DNA from: Betaproteobacteria bacterium
GTDB lineage: Bacteria > Pseudomonadota > Gammaproteobacteria > Burkholderiales > Casimicrobiaceae
Assembly (NCBI GenBank): GCA_013298765.1
Contig: JAAFJA010000009.1
Coordinates: 110,601 to 174,600, forward strand
Length of the DNA stretch: 64,000 nt
Reading direction: 5' to 3'
This document shows, one piece after another, positions 8,735-16,339 of the stretch (within the stretch, counting starts at the first letter, position 1; every line of letters starts with the position of its first letter). The notes under the pieces were generated by a model. The model was not told where the DNA came from. It saw only the letters and a list, made by a program, of their open reading frames with translations, and did no database searches. The position numbers and the translations under genes were made by a program.

Positions 8735-10030
8735 TCACTTAAACCCGCGCAACAACCGCTCGGCCTCACGCTGCGCGTCTTTCATCGCTTGCTCTGCGGT
8801 TTTGCTGCCGGTAATCGCGGCCTGCAATCCATCGTTGAACGCTTTGGCAACACGTTGATTGTCGTGCGTGGAGAGCTCTGCTACAGCGAACTGCAGCTGA
8901 TCGCGCGCAACCGTTGCAGGAGGGAACTCGCTTGCATATTTCTTAAGTGCTGGCGTATCGAACGCAGCGGGTGACACGGCGACGTAGCCCGTATCGATGC
9001 CCCATTGCGCGGCGCGTGCAGGCTGAGTGAGCCACTTCGCAAACCTAAATGCTGCGTCCTGCTGCGCAGGCGTTGCCTTCTTGAAGATGAAGAAATTTCC
9101 GCCACCGGTGGGCGAGCCGCGCTTCTTACCCGCAGGCAGCATCGCAACACCGAAGTCAAACTTTGCGTTGTTTCGAATGTTGGTGAGATTTCCTGTCGTC
9201 GTCCAAATCATCGCTGATTTTTTCTCCATGAAATCTTTCGGTGTCGTGCCCCACTCCACAATGCCTGGCGGGTGAATGCCGTGCTTCTTTGATAAGTCCA
9301 CCCAAAATTGCAGCGCTTCGATCACTTTGGGATCGTCGAACTTCGTTTGCGTACCGGCCTCATTCGCAAGAATTACATCGTTCTGCGTGGTGAGCCCCTG
9401 AAAGAGCCAGTATGGGAATCCGCTCGACGGAATCTGAATTCCATATTGCGTGACTTTCCCGCTTGCATCCTTCTTGGTGAGTTTCTGGCCCATCGACACC
9501 ATTTCTGCCCATGTTGCAGGCGGTTTGTTCGGATCGAGCCCAGCTTCCTTGAATGCTTCTTTGTTCCAATAGAGAACGACGGTCGAGCGCTGAAATGGCA
9601 CGCCCCACGTCTTGCCGCCGATTTGGCTGTTCAACATAAACGCTTTGTAGAAACCGCTCATCCACTTTCGATCGTCGTCGGTCTTCACAAAGTTATCGAT
9701 CGGCACGATGGCATCGTCGTCGATCAAGGTGAATGTATCGGTCGAGAGCAGCACTGAGGCTGCAGGAGGCGTGCCCGCTTTATTCGCGGTGAGCGCCTTC
9801 ACAATGGTGTCTTGATAACTGCCCGCGTAGATCGGCGTGACTTTGATCGTTGGATTCTCTTTATTGAAATCCGCCGCGAACTGATCGATAAGCTTAGTGA
9901 TCGGCCCGCCGACAGCGACGGGGAAATAAAACGGAACTTCGGTCGTTTGCGCGAACGAGCTCGATGCGATGAGCGTCGCGCTGGCGATGCCGGTCGCGAG
10001 TCTCGCGAATGTGTGTCTAAATGTATTCAC
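8735..10030 (-). CDS. ABC importer periplasmic binding protein, UgpB-like
   Basis: A 431-residue solute-binding protein of family 1. The first 27 residues form a Sec signal peptide ending ASSSFAQ. The body resembles UgpB, the sn-glycerol-3-phosphate/glycerophosphodiester receptor. Examples are STVVLYWNKEAFKEAGLDPN, PPATWAEM, TTGNLTNIRNNAKFDFGVAM and a C-terminal AEQAMKDAQREAERLLRGF. The GTG at 10030 is supported by a strong AGGAGGA Shine-Dalgarno about 8 nt upstream. The gene lies second in the operon, after the ATPase and before the two permeases. Glycerol-phosphate-type substrate is inferred from similarity, and other sugars remain possible. Confidence 0.88.
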   Translation of the reverse strand: MNTFRHTFARLATGIASATLIASSSFAQTTEVPFYFPVAVGGPITKLIDQFAADFNKENPTIKVTPIYAGSYQDTIVKALTANKAGTPPAASVLLSTDTFTLIDDDAIVPIDNFVKTDDDRKWMSGFYKAFMLNSQIGGKTWGVPFQRSTVVLYWNKEAFKEAGLDPNKPPATWAEMVSMGQKLTKKDASGKVTQYGIQIPSSGFPYWLFQGLTTQNDVILANEAGTQTKFDDPKVIEALQFWVDLSKKHGIHPPGIVEWGTTPKDFMEKKSAMIWTTTGNLTNIRNNAKFDFGVAMLPAGKKRGSPTGGGNFFIFKKATPAQQDAAFRFAKWLTQPARAAQWGIDTGYVAVSPAAFDTPALKKYASEFPPATVARDQLQFAVAELSTHDNQRVAKAFNDGLQAAITGSKTAEQAMKDAQREAERLLRGFK

Positions 10031-10051
10031 AGTGCTTCCTCCTCAAAAAAA

Positions 10052-11095
10052 CTAAACGATGACACGTTGACCGTTTGCATCGAACCAGTGGTTCGCGCTC
10101 GCGGGCCAATCAACAAAAACGGGGGTGTTCGCGTCCCAGCGCGCTTGTCCGAGCACGCGCGCATGGAGCAGCGCATCGCCGACATTGCAGCGAAGAATGC
10201 TGTCCGCGCCTAGATATTCCACCGACGCCACGGTCGCGGAGACCGCGCTCGTGCCACGGCTTGGCTCGCGCGAAATCGAAACATCTTCCGGGCGCACGCC
10301 AAGCGTTGCTGCGTTGGAAGGGCGCGCGGCAACAGCGGCGCTCGACGCGAGAGCAGGATTGTTCACATCGAGCAAACTCATCGAAGGCGTGCCAATAAAT
10401 TTCGCAGCGAAGGTTGTTTGCGGCGCTGCATACATTTCGCGCGGTGTTGCGGCTTGCTCGATGCGGCCCTGGTTCATCAGGATCACCTGATCGGCCATGC
10501 TCATCGCCTCGGTCTGATCATGCGTCACATAGACGACGGTGAGCTTTAATTTCTGCTGTAAATCGCGAAGCTCCGCGCGCATTTCTTGACGCAGCTTCGC
10601 ATCAAGATTCGAAAGCGGCTCGTCCATTAAGCACACCGTTTTTTGCGCAACGATCGCGCGCGCGAGCGCTACCCGTTGTTGTTGCCCACCGGAGAGCTGC
10701 GAAGGTTTACGTGCCGCCAACTGTTCGAGCCCGACGACGGAGAGTACGTGTTGTAAGCGCTCCTGTTGCACCGCGCGCGGCGTTTTGCGCACCTGTAACC
10801 CGAACAAAATGTTGTCGGCCACCGTGAGATGCGGAAAGAGCGCGTAGTTCTGAAAAACCATCGCCACATCCCGCGCAACTGGCGGCGCGGTGGTCACGTC
10901 GCGATCATTGATAAAAATCGCGCCTTCGCTTGGCGAATCGAGCCCCGCAATCAAACGCAACGTCGTCGATTTGCCGCAACCGGAGGGCCCGAGCAACACC
11001 GCGAAGGTGCCAGGCTCCACGCGCAAATCGCTCGGATGGAGCGCGGTGACGTCACCCCAGCGCCGACTCACCCCTTTGAACTCAATCGCACTCAC
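10052..11095 (-). CDS. ABC importer ATPase, UgpC/MalK-like
   Basis: A 347-residue ATP-binding subunit of a CUT1-type importer. Walker A GPSGCGKST lies at residues 36-44, signature LSGGQQQR at 134-141, and Walker B VCLMDEP at 154-160, followed by a switch His in YVTHDQTEA. The C-terminal 110 residues resemble the TOBE/regulatory domain of MalK and UgpC (TLGVRPEDVSIS). The GTG at 11095 is chosen because the protein then starts with the usual first strand (SAIEFKGVSRRW) and an AAGAGGA Shine-Dalgarno lies about 8 nt upstream. A longer frame upstream lacks resemblance. It is the first gene of the importer operon. Confidence 0.9.
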   Translation of the reverse strand: MSAIEFKGVSRRWGDVTALHPSDLRVEPGTFAVLLGPSGCGKSTTLRLIAGLDSPSEGAIFINDRDVTTAPPVARDVAMVFQNYALFPHLTVADNILFGLQVRKTPRAVQQERLQHVLSVVGLEQLAARKPSQLSGGQQQRVALARAIVAQKTVCLMDEPLSNLDAKLRQEMRAELRDLQQKLKLTVVYVTHDQTEAMSMADQVILMNQGRIEQAATPREMYAAPQTTFAAKFIGTPSMSLLDVNNPALASSAAVAARPSNAATLGVRPEDVSISREPSRGTSAVSATVASVEYLGADSILRCNVGDALLHARVLGQARWDANTPVFVDWPASANHWFDANGQRVIV

Positions 11096-11242
11096 CGAGC
11101 GCCATCCTCTTCTTATTAATTTATTTGTTTTAGCCGAAAAGTGCGACGCGCGAGTGAATCGAATCAATTGCGTTGCTCGCGTAAAGGTCGTCCGCGAACT
11201 TGAATCGGTTAAAAGCCAATCTAACACATGTCTTGAAAAGTT

Positions 11243-11294
11243 GGGGCTAGCGCGGATATTGTGCCAAAAGAAAAATGAATCAAAAAATAGCCCT
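11243..11294. repeat. CTAG-type intergenic repeat, partial copy
   Basis: The gap between the ATPase start and the M15 peptidase stop contains TTGGGGCTAGCGC at 11241-11253 and AATAGCCCTAACCC near 11286-11299, with an AT-rich segment between. The outer distance is about 51 bp, a little shorter than the 55-58 bp of other copies. The GGGGCTAG end is exact and the other end has one change (TAGCCCT). Confidence 0.6.
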
Positions 11295-11330
11295 AACCCA
11301 ATTAAAAGCAGACTTTTCAGGGAAAAGCTA

Positions 11331-12014
11331 TTAAACCCGTGGCAAATTCACCTTCATCACCTGATTTTCATAAATCGACTGAATCACTTCGAGCGCGACG
11401 TCTTTGCCAAGCAGCGCTGATGACGCAATCGTGTCAGCCAGTAATTGCGGCGTGATCAAAGTGATGAGCTGAGTCGATATCGGTGCATAACTCAAATGCC
11501 ATGGCTCTGGAAACACGCCGCCCAAGTAGCGTGCATACGGCCGAAAAAAACCGAAGCGTGCGATGTTGGCATCGAGCCATTGATGCATGGCAAAGAACGC
11601 GCCGCCCTCGCGAAACTCTTCCGGCAACAATTGAGCGCGATAGCCATCGCGCATTGCCGCCGCATCGACCACATCGATCTCCGTTCCCCAATGATGCCGA
11701 CTCGCGCCGGGGAGCGCCGACCAATGCAAGATGTGCTTGACGATTTCGCGCTCAGACAAATTCGCGAAATCAAGCGCCTGGCCATCGGCATCGTAGAGCG
11801 GCCGCTTCCCCAAAAACTTATCGTTCCAAATACCAAGCTGCGTATCGAAATTCCGAAACGAACTGTGCGGAGACAACTCGATGCCGACGAGCAACGCCTC
11901 GCGTCGCATCGTGAGAAACGCATCGATCACGTGAGGGTGCGCTGTAAAGCTCGGCTCGCTCACCTGCACAACATGCGTGCGCGCGCGGCCGGTGAGTTCG
12001 AGTTCGTTCAACAT
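11331..12014 (-). CDS. D-alanyl-D-alanine carboxypeptidase family protein (M15B, VanY-like)
   Basis: A 227-residue zinc peptidase of family M15, which trims D-Ala-D-Ala ends of cell wall peptides. The metal-binding and catalytic motifs are visible: SSFRNFDTQ, HHWGTEIDVV (His and Asp ligands) and PEPWHLSYAP with the last His. No signal peptide is evident from the ATG at 12014, which is odd for a wall enzyme, so export or an alternative substrate is unclear. The next gene upstream on the same strand is 113 bp away across a perfect 21-bp inverted repeat. Confidence 0.82.
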   Translation of the reverse strand: MLNELELTGRARTHVVQVSEPSFTAHPHVIDAFLTMRREALLVGIELSPHSSFRNFDTQLGIWNDKFLGKRPLYDADGQALDFANLSEREIVKHILHWSALPGASRHHWGTEIDVVDAAAMRDGYRAQLLPEEFREGGAFFAMHQWLDANIARFGFFRPYARYLGGVFPEPWHLSYAPISTQLITLITPQLLADTIASSALLGKDVALEVIQSIYENQVMKVNLPRV

Positions 12015-12017
12015 TTT

Positions 12018-12126
12018 TTCGTAGGGTGGGCAACTTGTTGCCCACGCGTCGTTTATCGAAGATCTAAAGTCGAAAAAGTGAGGACTATGTGCGACCGCGC
12101 AGGCGACAAGTTGCCCACCCTACGAA
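12018..12126. repeat. CGTAGGGTGGGC inverted repeat element
   Basis: A perfect 21-bp inverted repeat (arms 12018-12038 and 12106-12126, beginning TTCGTAGGGTGGGCAACTTG) encloses 67 bp. The left arm continues into its own small hairpin, GGGCAACTTGTTGCCC. It fills the space between the M15 peptidase start and the DUF4288 gene stop. A related element starting CGTAGGGTGGGC occurs at 63.8 kb, so this is a dispersed repeat. It could form a strong stem in the leader of the peptidase transcript. Confidence 0.85.
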
Positions 12127-12127
12127 G

Positions 12128-12487
12128 CTACGAGACGATTGTTTTCCGAATGCTCTTCAACTTACGAGGCGCATGTTTGACCCACATGATTTCCGCCCCA
12201 TCAGCAAGTTCTTCGTAGATCGGCAATACATCCGTAATTCCTTCGAACACCCACTGAACATCAACGCCTTTGACGCCGCCCTTGTACGGTTTTGTTTCTC
12301 CGTTCGCTATCTTGACCGCCTTCTCGCGAGCTTCGTTTAGATCGTTTGCTTTCACGAGAATCGTGTTTTCCCAGGTGCTGAACCGTTTCTCTGGATCAAC
12401 ATTGTCTTTGTCGGTGAGTTCAACAAAACGAAGAAGATAAGATGCCATGTACCAACCGTGTGGCGCGACATCTTTGCTTGTCGTCAT
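12128..12487 (-). CDS. DUF4288-like small protein
   Basis: A 119-residue soluble protein resembling the DUF4288 family. The core is GWYMASYLLRFVE, then TWENTILVKANDLNEAREKA and a charged C-terminus. The family has no assigned function. The start is set at the ATG at 12487, just after the upstream M20 peptidase stop. An in-frame start 7 codons earlier would overlap that gene. Close spacing suggests cotranscription with the peptidase. Confidence 0.65.
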   Translation of the reverse strand: MTTSKDVAPHGWYMASYLLRFVELTDKDNVDPEKRFSTWENTILVKANDLNEAREKAVKIANGETKPYKGGVKGVDVQWVFEGITDVLPIYEELADGAEIMWVKHAPRKLKSIRKTIVS

Positions 12488-12494
12488 GTGCTGA

Positions 12495-13958
12495 TCACGC
12501 CGCCGCAATCACCAACGCCGTCGCCGCCGTCACCTTCTTCGCATACGCAATATGCAAAAACTCATTCGGCCCGTGTGCGTTCGATTTCGGTCCGAGCACG
12601 CCGGTGACGAGCATTTGTGCGTTGGGGAATTTCGCGCCGAGCATGCCCATGAACGGGATCGTGCCGCCTTCGCCCATGTAGGCGGCAGGTTTGCCAAAGT
12701 AGTGCATCGACGCCGCGTCGAGCGCGACGGTGAGCCAGGGCGCGAACGCCGGGGCGTTCCAGCCAGTGGCGGCGCTATCGGCTTCGAACACGACGTGTGC
12801 GTTGTACGGCGTGTTGTTTTCAACCAAACGCTTCACTTCACTCGCGGCCTCAGCGCCGTCAACCGTCGGCGGAATTCGTAGCGAAAGCTTGAGCGCGGTG
12901 TACGGACGCAGCACGTTGCCTGCCGCAGCGGTGGGCGGCAATCCATCGGCGCCCGTGATGGAGAGCGATGCGCGCCACGTGCGATTCAGAATGAGCTCTA
13001 CGGGATCGTTGCTCGTAGGGATCGTGAATTCATGTGCGCCGCCGCAGCTTTGCCATGGGAAGCGCTTCCACATCGATTCGCCCAAAATGTCAGAAGCTTG
13101 TTTAGCTTGTTGCAAGCGTTCATCAGGGATTGGGGCCGCGAACACGGGCGACTTGGTCATACCCGTCACTGAGTCGTCAATACGATCGAGCAATTGCCGC
13201 GCGACACGGAACGTGGAAGGCACCACGCCGCCCGCATCGCCCGAATGCACGCCCTCGGTCAACATGCGCACGGTCATCGTGCCGTTGACCAAACCGCGGA
13301 GCGAGGTTGTTGCCCACAGCTGATCGTAGTTTCCCGCGCCGGAATCGAGCGCGACCACGAGGCCCACATCACCCATGCGCGGTGCAAGCGCGTCGAGGTA
13401 CGGCGGCAGATCAAACGAACCCGATTCTTCACAGGTTTCGATGAGGCCGAGCACGCGTGGGCGCGAGATGTTTTCGGCATCGAGCGCGATCACAGCGGCA
13501 AGCGAGGCGAACACCGCGTAGCCATCGTCTGCGCTGCCGCGACCGTAGAGCTTGCCGTCTTCCACAAGCGGCGTCCACGGCCCGATGTCGTCGCGCCAAC
13601 CGCTCATTTCCGGTTGCTTATCGAGGTGACCGTAGAGCAGCACGGTTTTCCCATTTGCTTTCGTGCCGGTGCCTGGGATGTCGAAGAAGAGAACCGGCGT
13701 GCGACCTTCAAGCGTGATGACTTCAAGCGTCATGTTCTTCACAGGCTGCGCCGCAACGAATTTCTTCGCTTGCTCAATCGCGCGCTGAATTTGACCCGCA
13801 CGCTTCCACTCTGCTTCGAACGAGGGCGACTTCGCGGGCAATTTCACGTATTCGATCAACTGCGGAACGATGTCGGCGTCCCACTGCTTCGACACGCGAG
13901 TGAGAAGTTTCGATGAGTCGTCGGAATTGAAAGGGAACGTGTCTGGGCGCGCAGTCAT
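12495..13958 (-). CDS. M20-family dipeptidase/metallopeptidase
   Basis: A 487-residue zinc peptidase of family M20. Metal-site motifs are LLYGHLDKQPEMSGW (His, Asp), LYGRGSADDGYAVF (bridging Asp), ETCEESGSFD (catalytic Glu and metal Glu) and, near the end, GEGGTIPFMG with a final Asn-Ala-His-Gly-Pro-Asn-Glu segment. The length and a central lid region (from about residue 200 to 380) fit dipeptidases that remove C-terminal residues. No signal peptide is present, so it is cytoplasmic. The ATG at 13958 is preferred over a TTG five codons earlier. A rho-independent terminator lies only 20 bp upstream of the start on the same strand. Confidence 0.88.
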   Translation of the reverse strand: MTARPDTFPFNSDDSSKLLTRVSKQWDADIVPQLIEYVKLPAKSPSFEAEWKRAGQIQRAIEQAKKFVAAQPVKNMTLEVITLEGRTPVLFFDIPGTGTKANGKTVLLYGHLDKQPEMSGWRDDIGPWTPLVEDGKLYGRGSADDGYAVFASLAAVIALDAENISRPRVLGLIETCEESGSFDLPPYLDALAPRMGDVGLVVALDSGAGNYDQLWATTSLRGLVNGTMTVRMLTEGVHSGDAGGVVPSTFRVARQLLDRIDDSVTGMTKSPVFAAPIPDERLQQAKQASDILGESMWKRFPWQSCGGAHEFTIPTSNDPVELILNRTWRASLSITGADGLPPTAAAGNVLRPYTALKLSLRIPPTVDGAEAASEVKRLVENNTPYNAHVVFEADSAATGWNAPAFAPWLTVALDAASMHYFGKPAAYMGEGGTIPFMGMLGAKFPNAQMLVTGVLGPKSNAHGPNEFLHIAYAKKVTAATALVIAAA

Positions 13959-13977
13959 GATGAGAAAGCTCAAAATG

Positions 13978-14007
13978 AAAAAAGGAGAACTATTGTCCTC
14001 CTTTTTT
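13978..14007 (-). terminator. Rho-independent terminator after the tartrate dehydrogenase gene
   Basis: A stem of 13 bp with one mismatch (AAAAAAGGAG paired with CTCCTTTTTT plus three inner pairs) and a TATT loop, giving a U-rich tail on the minus strand. It is 20 bp after the dehydrogenase stop and 19 bp before the M20 peptidase ATG. It could therefore work as a terminator or as an attenuator of readthrough into the peptidase gene. Confidence 0.8.
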
Positions 14008-14027
14008 CTACCGCGTGCAGTGTGCGA

Positions 14028-15110
14028 TTAACTCTGCGAAACAGCGTCTGCAATGAATTCGCCGACATCCACAGTTTTTGCGGTTCCGCCTAAATCCCCC
14101 GTCTTCACGCTGCTCGCCGTGCTCGCTTCAATCGCTCGCAAAATTGCGTCGTGCGCATCTTTGTAGCCGAGCCACTCGAGCATCATTGCGCCGCACCAAA
14201 TTTGGCCGATCGGGTTCGCAATTCCCTTGCCGGCGATGTCAGGCGCGCTGCCGTGCACGGGTTCAAAGAGCGACGGAAATTTTTTCTCTGGATTGATGTT
14301 GGCTGACGGCGCAATGCCGATGGTGCCCGTGCAGGCGGGGCCTAAATCCGAAAGGATGTCGCCAAACAAATTGCTCGCGACCACGACATCGAAAAACGCC
14401 GGACGCTGTACGAAATGCGCGGTCAAAATGTCGATATGAAACTTGTCGAGCGTGAGTTCGGGGTAGTGTTTCGCCATCGCTTCGACGCGCTCGTCCCAAT
14501 AGGGCATCGAGATCGAAATGCCGTTCGACTTCGTAGCGCTGGTGAGATGTTTCTTCGGTCGCGACTTTGCAAGATCAAACGCGAATTTCAGAATGCGATC
14601 GACACCGGTGCGGGTGAACACAGATTCTTGCAGCACGAATTCACGCTCCGTGCCACCAAACATTCGCCCGCCGACGCTTGAGTACTCGCCCTCGGTGTTT
14701 TCACGAACGATGTAGAAATCGATCTCTCCGGCTTTGTAGGCAGAGCCGTCACGTTTCACGACCGGGGCGATCACGCCGGGCATCAAACGTGCGGGACGCA
14801 AGTTCACGTACTGATCAAACTCGCGGCGGAACAGAATGAGTGAACCCCACAGCGAGATGTGATCGGGAATTTTCGCGGGCCAGCCGACCGCGCCGAAGTA
14901 AATCGCATCGTGCGTACCGATCTGCGCTTTCCAATCGTCGGGCAACATCTTGCCGTGTTTCTCGTAGTAGTCATACGAAGAGAAATCAAAGTGATCGAAC
15001 TCAAGCGGGATCGAGAACTTCTTCGCCGCCGCTTCGAGCACCCGAATGCCTTCTGGCATTACTTCTTTACCGATGCCGTCTCCGGCGATGACTGCAATTC
15101 GTTTTCTCAT
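14028..15110 (-). CDS. Tartrate/D-malate dehydrogenase (isocitrate/isopropylmalate dehydrogenase family)
   Basis: A 360-residue NAD-dependent beta-decarboxylating dehydrogenase. It starts with the family strand IAVIAGDGIGKEVMPEG and has the substrate helix SLILFRREFDQYVNLRPARL, where tartrate and D-malate enzymes carry a distinctive tryptophan-glycine-serine before Leu. The catalytic Tyr lies in VRENTEGEYSSVGG and the metal aspartates in ASNLFGDILSDL. It oxidises tartrate, D-malate or a similar hydroxy acid, giving oxaloglycolate or pyruvate. The exact substrate cannot be read. The ATG at 15110 fits. Confidence 0.88.
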   Translation of the reverse strand: MRKRIAVIAGDGIGKEVMPEGIRVLEAAAKKFSIPLEFDHFDFSSYDYYEKHGKMLPDDWKAQIGTHDAIYFGAVGWPAKIPDHISLWGSLILFRREFDQYVNLRPARLMPGVIAPVVKRDGSAYKAGEIDFYIVRENTEGEYSSVGGRMFGGTEREFVLQESVFTRTGVDRILKFAFDLAKSRPKKHLTSATKSNGISISMPYWDERVEAMAKHYPELTLDKFHIDILTAHFVQRPAFFDVVVASNLFGDILSDLGPACTGTIGIAPSANINPEKKFPSLFEPVHGSAPDIAGKGIANPIGQIWCGAMMLEWLGYKDAHDAILRAIEASTASSVKTGDLGGTAKTVDVGEFIADAVSQS

Positions 15111-15173
15111 AATCTTTCGTTGCCGAGTTGGCGTCTAGTCAAAGTAAGTTTTCGTGGATAACCGAAGAGTCTC

Positions 15174-15431
15174 TTGACGCAGATTAACGCGGATTTACGC
15201 AGATTTTCCCCTAACCTTTTAGCCACAGATGCACACAGATTGACACAGATGAGCAACGATTCAGCGCGCATGAACAGTGCTGTGGCAACCCTGTCGGGTT
15301 CGAAGTCGTCGAAAGTCTGAGTCGCGCGCGAACAAGTCAACTGGCTGCGTTCATCTGTGTCAATCTGTGTGCATCTGTGGCAAAAGAAATCTGCGTAAAT
15401 CCGCGTAAAAATCTGCGTTAATCTGCGTCAA
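15174..15431. repeat. Large inverted repeat of CAGATT/AATCTG units
   Basis: Two arms of about 80 bp (15174-15252 and 15352-15431) are near-perfect inverted copies around a unique 99-bp centre. Each arm is itself built of short units: TTGACGCAGATTAACGC, then GATTTACGCAGATTT, then CCACAGATGCACACAGATTG. The arms differ by one extra unit and a few bases around 15190-15222. It fills the gap between the dehydrogenase start and the dehalogenase-like gene stop. Units of this kind are dispersed in many proteobacterial genomes. Confidence 0.85.
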
Positions 15432-15436
15432 AAAAA

Positions 15437-16330
15437 TCAGTTCTCTAAAAGGAAGGGCAGCGCCTCCTTGAGCAACGCCTCCGGCGCTTCTTCAGGAATG
15501 TAGTGTCCGCATGGCGTTGAGCCTCCGCGAACGTCGAGTGCAACGCGCCGCCATTCGTCGAGCGGTTTGAAACACTTTTCAATGATGCCGTTCGCGCCCC
15601 AGAGCACTTGCAGGGGTTGTTGGACTTTGCGGCCCGCTTCGCGATCCGCGCGATCATGTTCTAGATCAGTGGTTGCCGCTGCGCGATAGTCTTCGCAAAT
15701 CGCATGCGCGATCCCCGGCAATCGGATGCAGCGACGATACTCAGCCAACGCATCGGGCGCGAACGCGGATAACCCCGCATGCCGATTGCCCATCATTTTC
15801 TCGATGAAAAACTCGGGATCGGCGGCAATCATTGTTTCCGGAAGCGGCTCGCGTTGGATCAAGAAAAACCAATGCCAGTAAGCCTTTGCGAAATCCATCG
15901 TCGTTTGCTCATACATCGCAAGCGTTGGCGCGATGTCGAGCAGCGTCGCACGTTCAACGGCATCCGGATGATCAACCATCATGCGATGCGTCACCCGCGC
16001 GCCGCGATCATGCGCGAGCACTTTGAACGTCGGAAAGCCAAGTTGCGCCATGAGCCCAACCATATCTTTCGCCATTTCCCGCTTGCTGTACGGCGCGTGA
16101 TTCATGCTCGCGTCGGACGCAGGTTTGTCGCTATCGCCGTAACCCCGCAAATCTGCGGCAACCACGGTGAAGTGCTTCGACAACTCAGGCTCCACCTTGT
16201 GCCAAATCACATGTGTTTGCGGATGACCGTGCAAAAGCAACAGCGGTGGTTTGCTGCGATCATTGGCGACTCTCGCGTTGATCGTGATGCCGTTGGTAGA
16301 AACGCGATGAAGGGTGAACTGTTGAAACAT
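15437..16330 (-). CDS. Haloacetate-dehalogenase-like alpha/beta hydrolase
   Basis: A 297-residue alpha/beta hydrolase closest in pattern to fluoroacetate/haloacetate dehalogenases. It has the oxyanion motif HGHPQTHVIW, the nucleophile D108 in AHDRGARVTHR with R109 and R112 matching the carboxylate-binding DRxxR of that group, the halide-site YWHWFF at 151-156, a Tyr in CEDYR, and a terminal His in CGHYIPEEAPE. Such enzymes hydrolyse haloacetates to glycolate. Epoxide hydrolases are related but lack the DRxxR pattern. It begins 9 bp after the D-serine dehydratase-like gene, so the two form one operon. Activity on halogenated substrate is inferred from motifs. Confidence 0.82.
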   Translation of the reverse strand: MFQQFTLHRVSTNGITINARVANDRSKPPLLLLHGHPQTHVIWHKVEPELSKHFTVVAADLRGYGDSDKPASDASMNHAPYSKREMAKDMVGLMAQLGFPTFKVLAHDRGARVTHRMMVDHPDAVERATLLDIAPTLAMYEQTTMDFAKAYWHWFFLIQREPLPETMIAADPEFFIEKMMGNRHAGLSAFAPDALAEYRRCIRLPGIAHAICEDYRAAATTDLEHDRADREAGRKVQQPLQVLWGANGIIEKCFKPLDEWRRVALDVRGGSTPCGHYIPEEAPEALLKEALPFLLEN

Positions 16331-16339
16331 GTCAATGAC

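Noticed and set aside
11445-12218. 257-codon frame antisense to the M15 peptidase gene
   Set aside because: It spans the inverted repeat and two real genes on the other strand, with no recognisable protein features.
13194-13916. 240-codon frame antisense to the M20 peptidase gene
   Set aside because: His/Arg-rich shadow of a well-supported enzyme gene with intact metal-site motifs.
15174-15431. Possible CRISPR-like array of CAGATT units
   Set aside because: Units are too short and lie as inverted arms, not as direct repeats separated by spacers; no cas genes are nearby.
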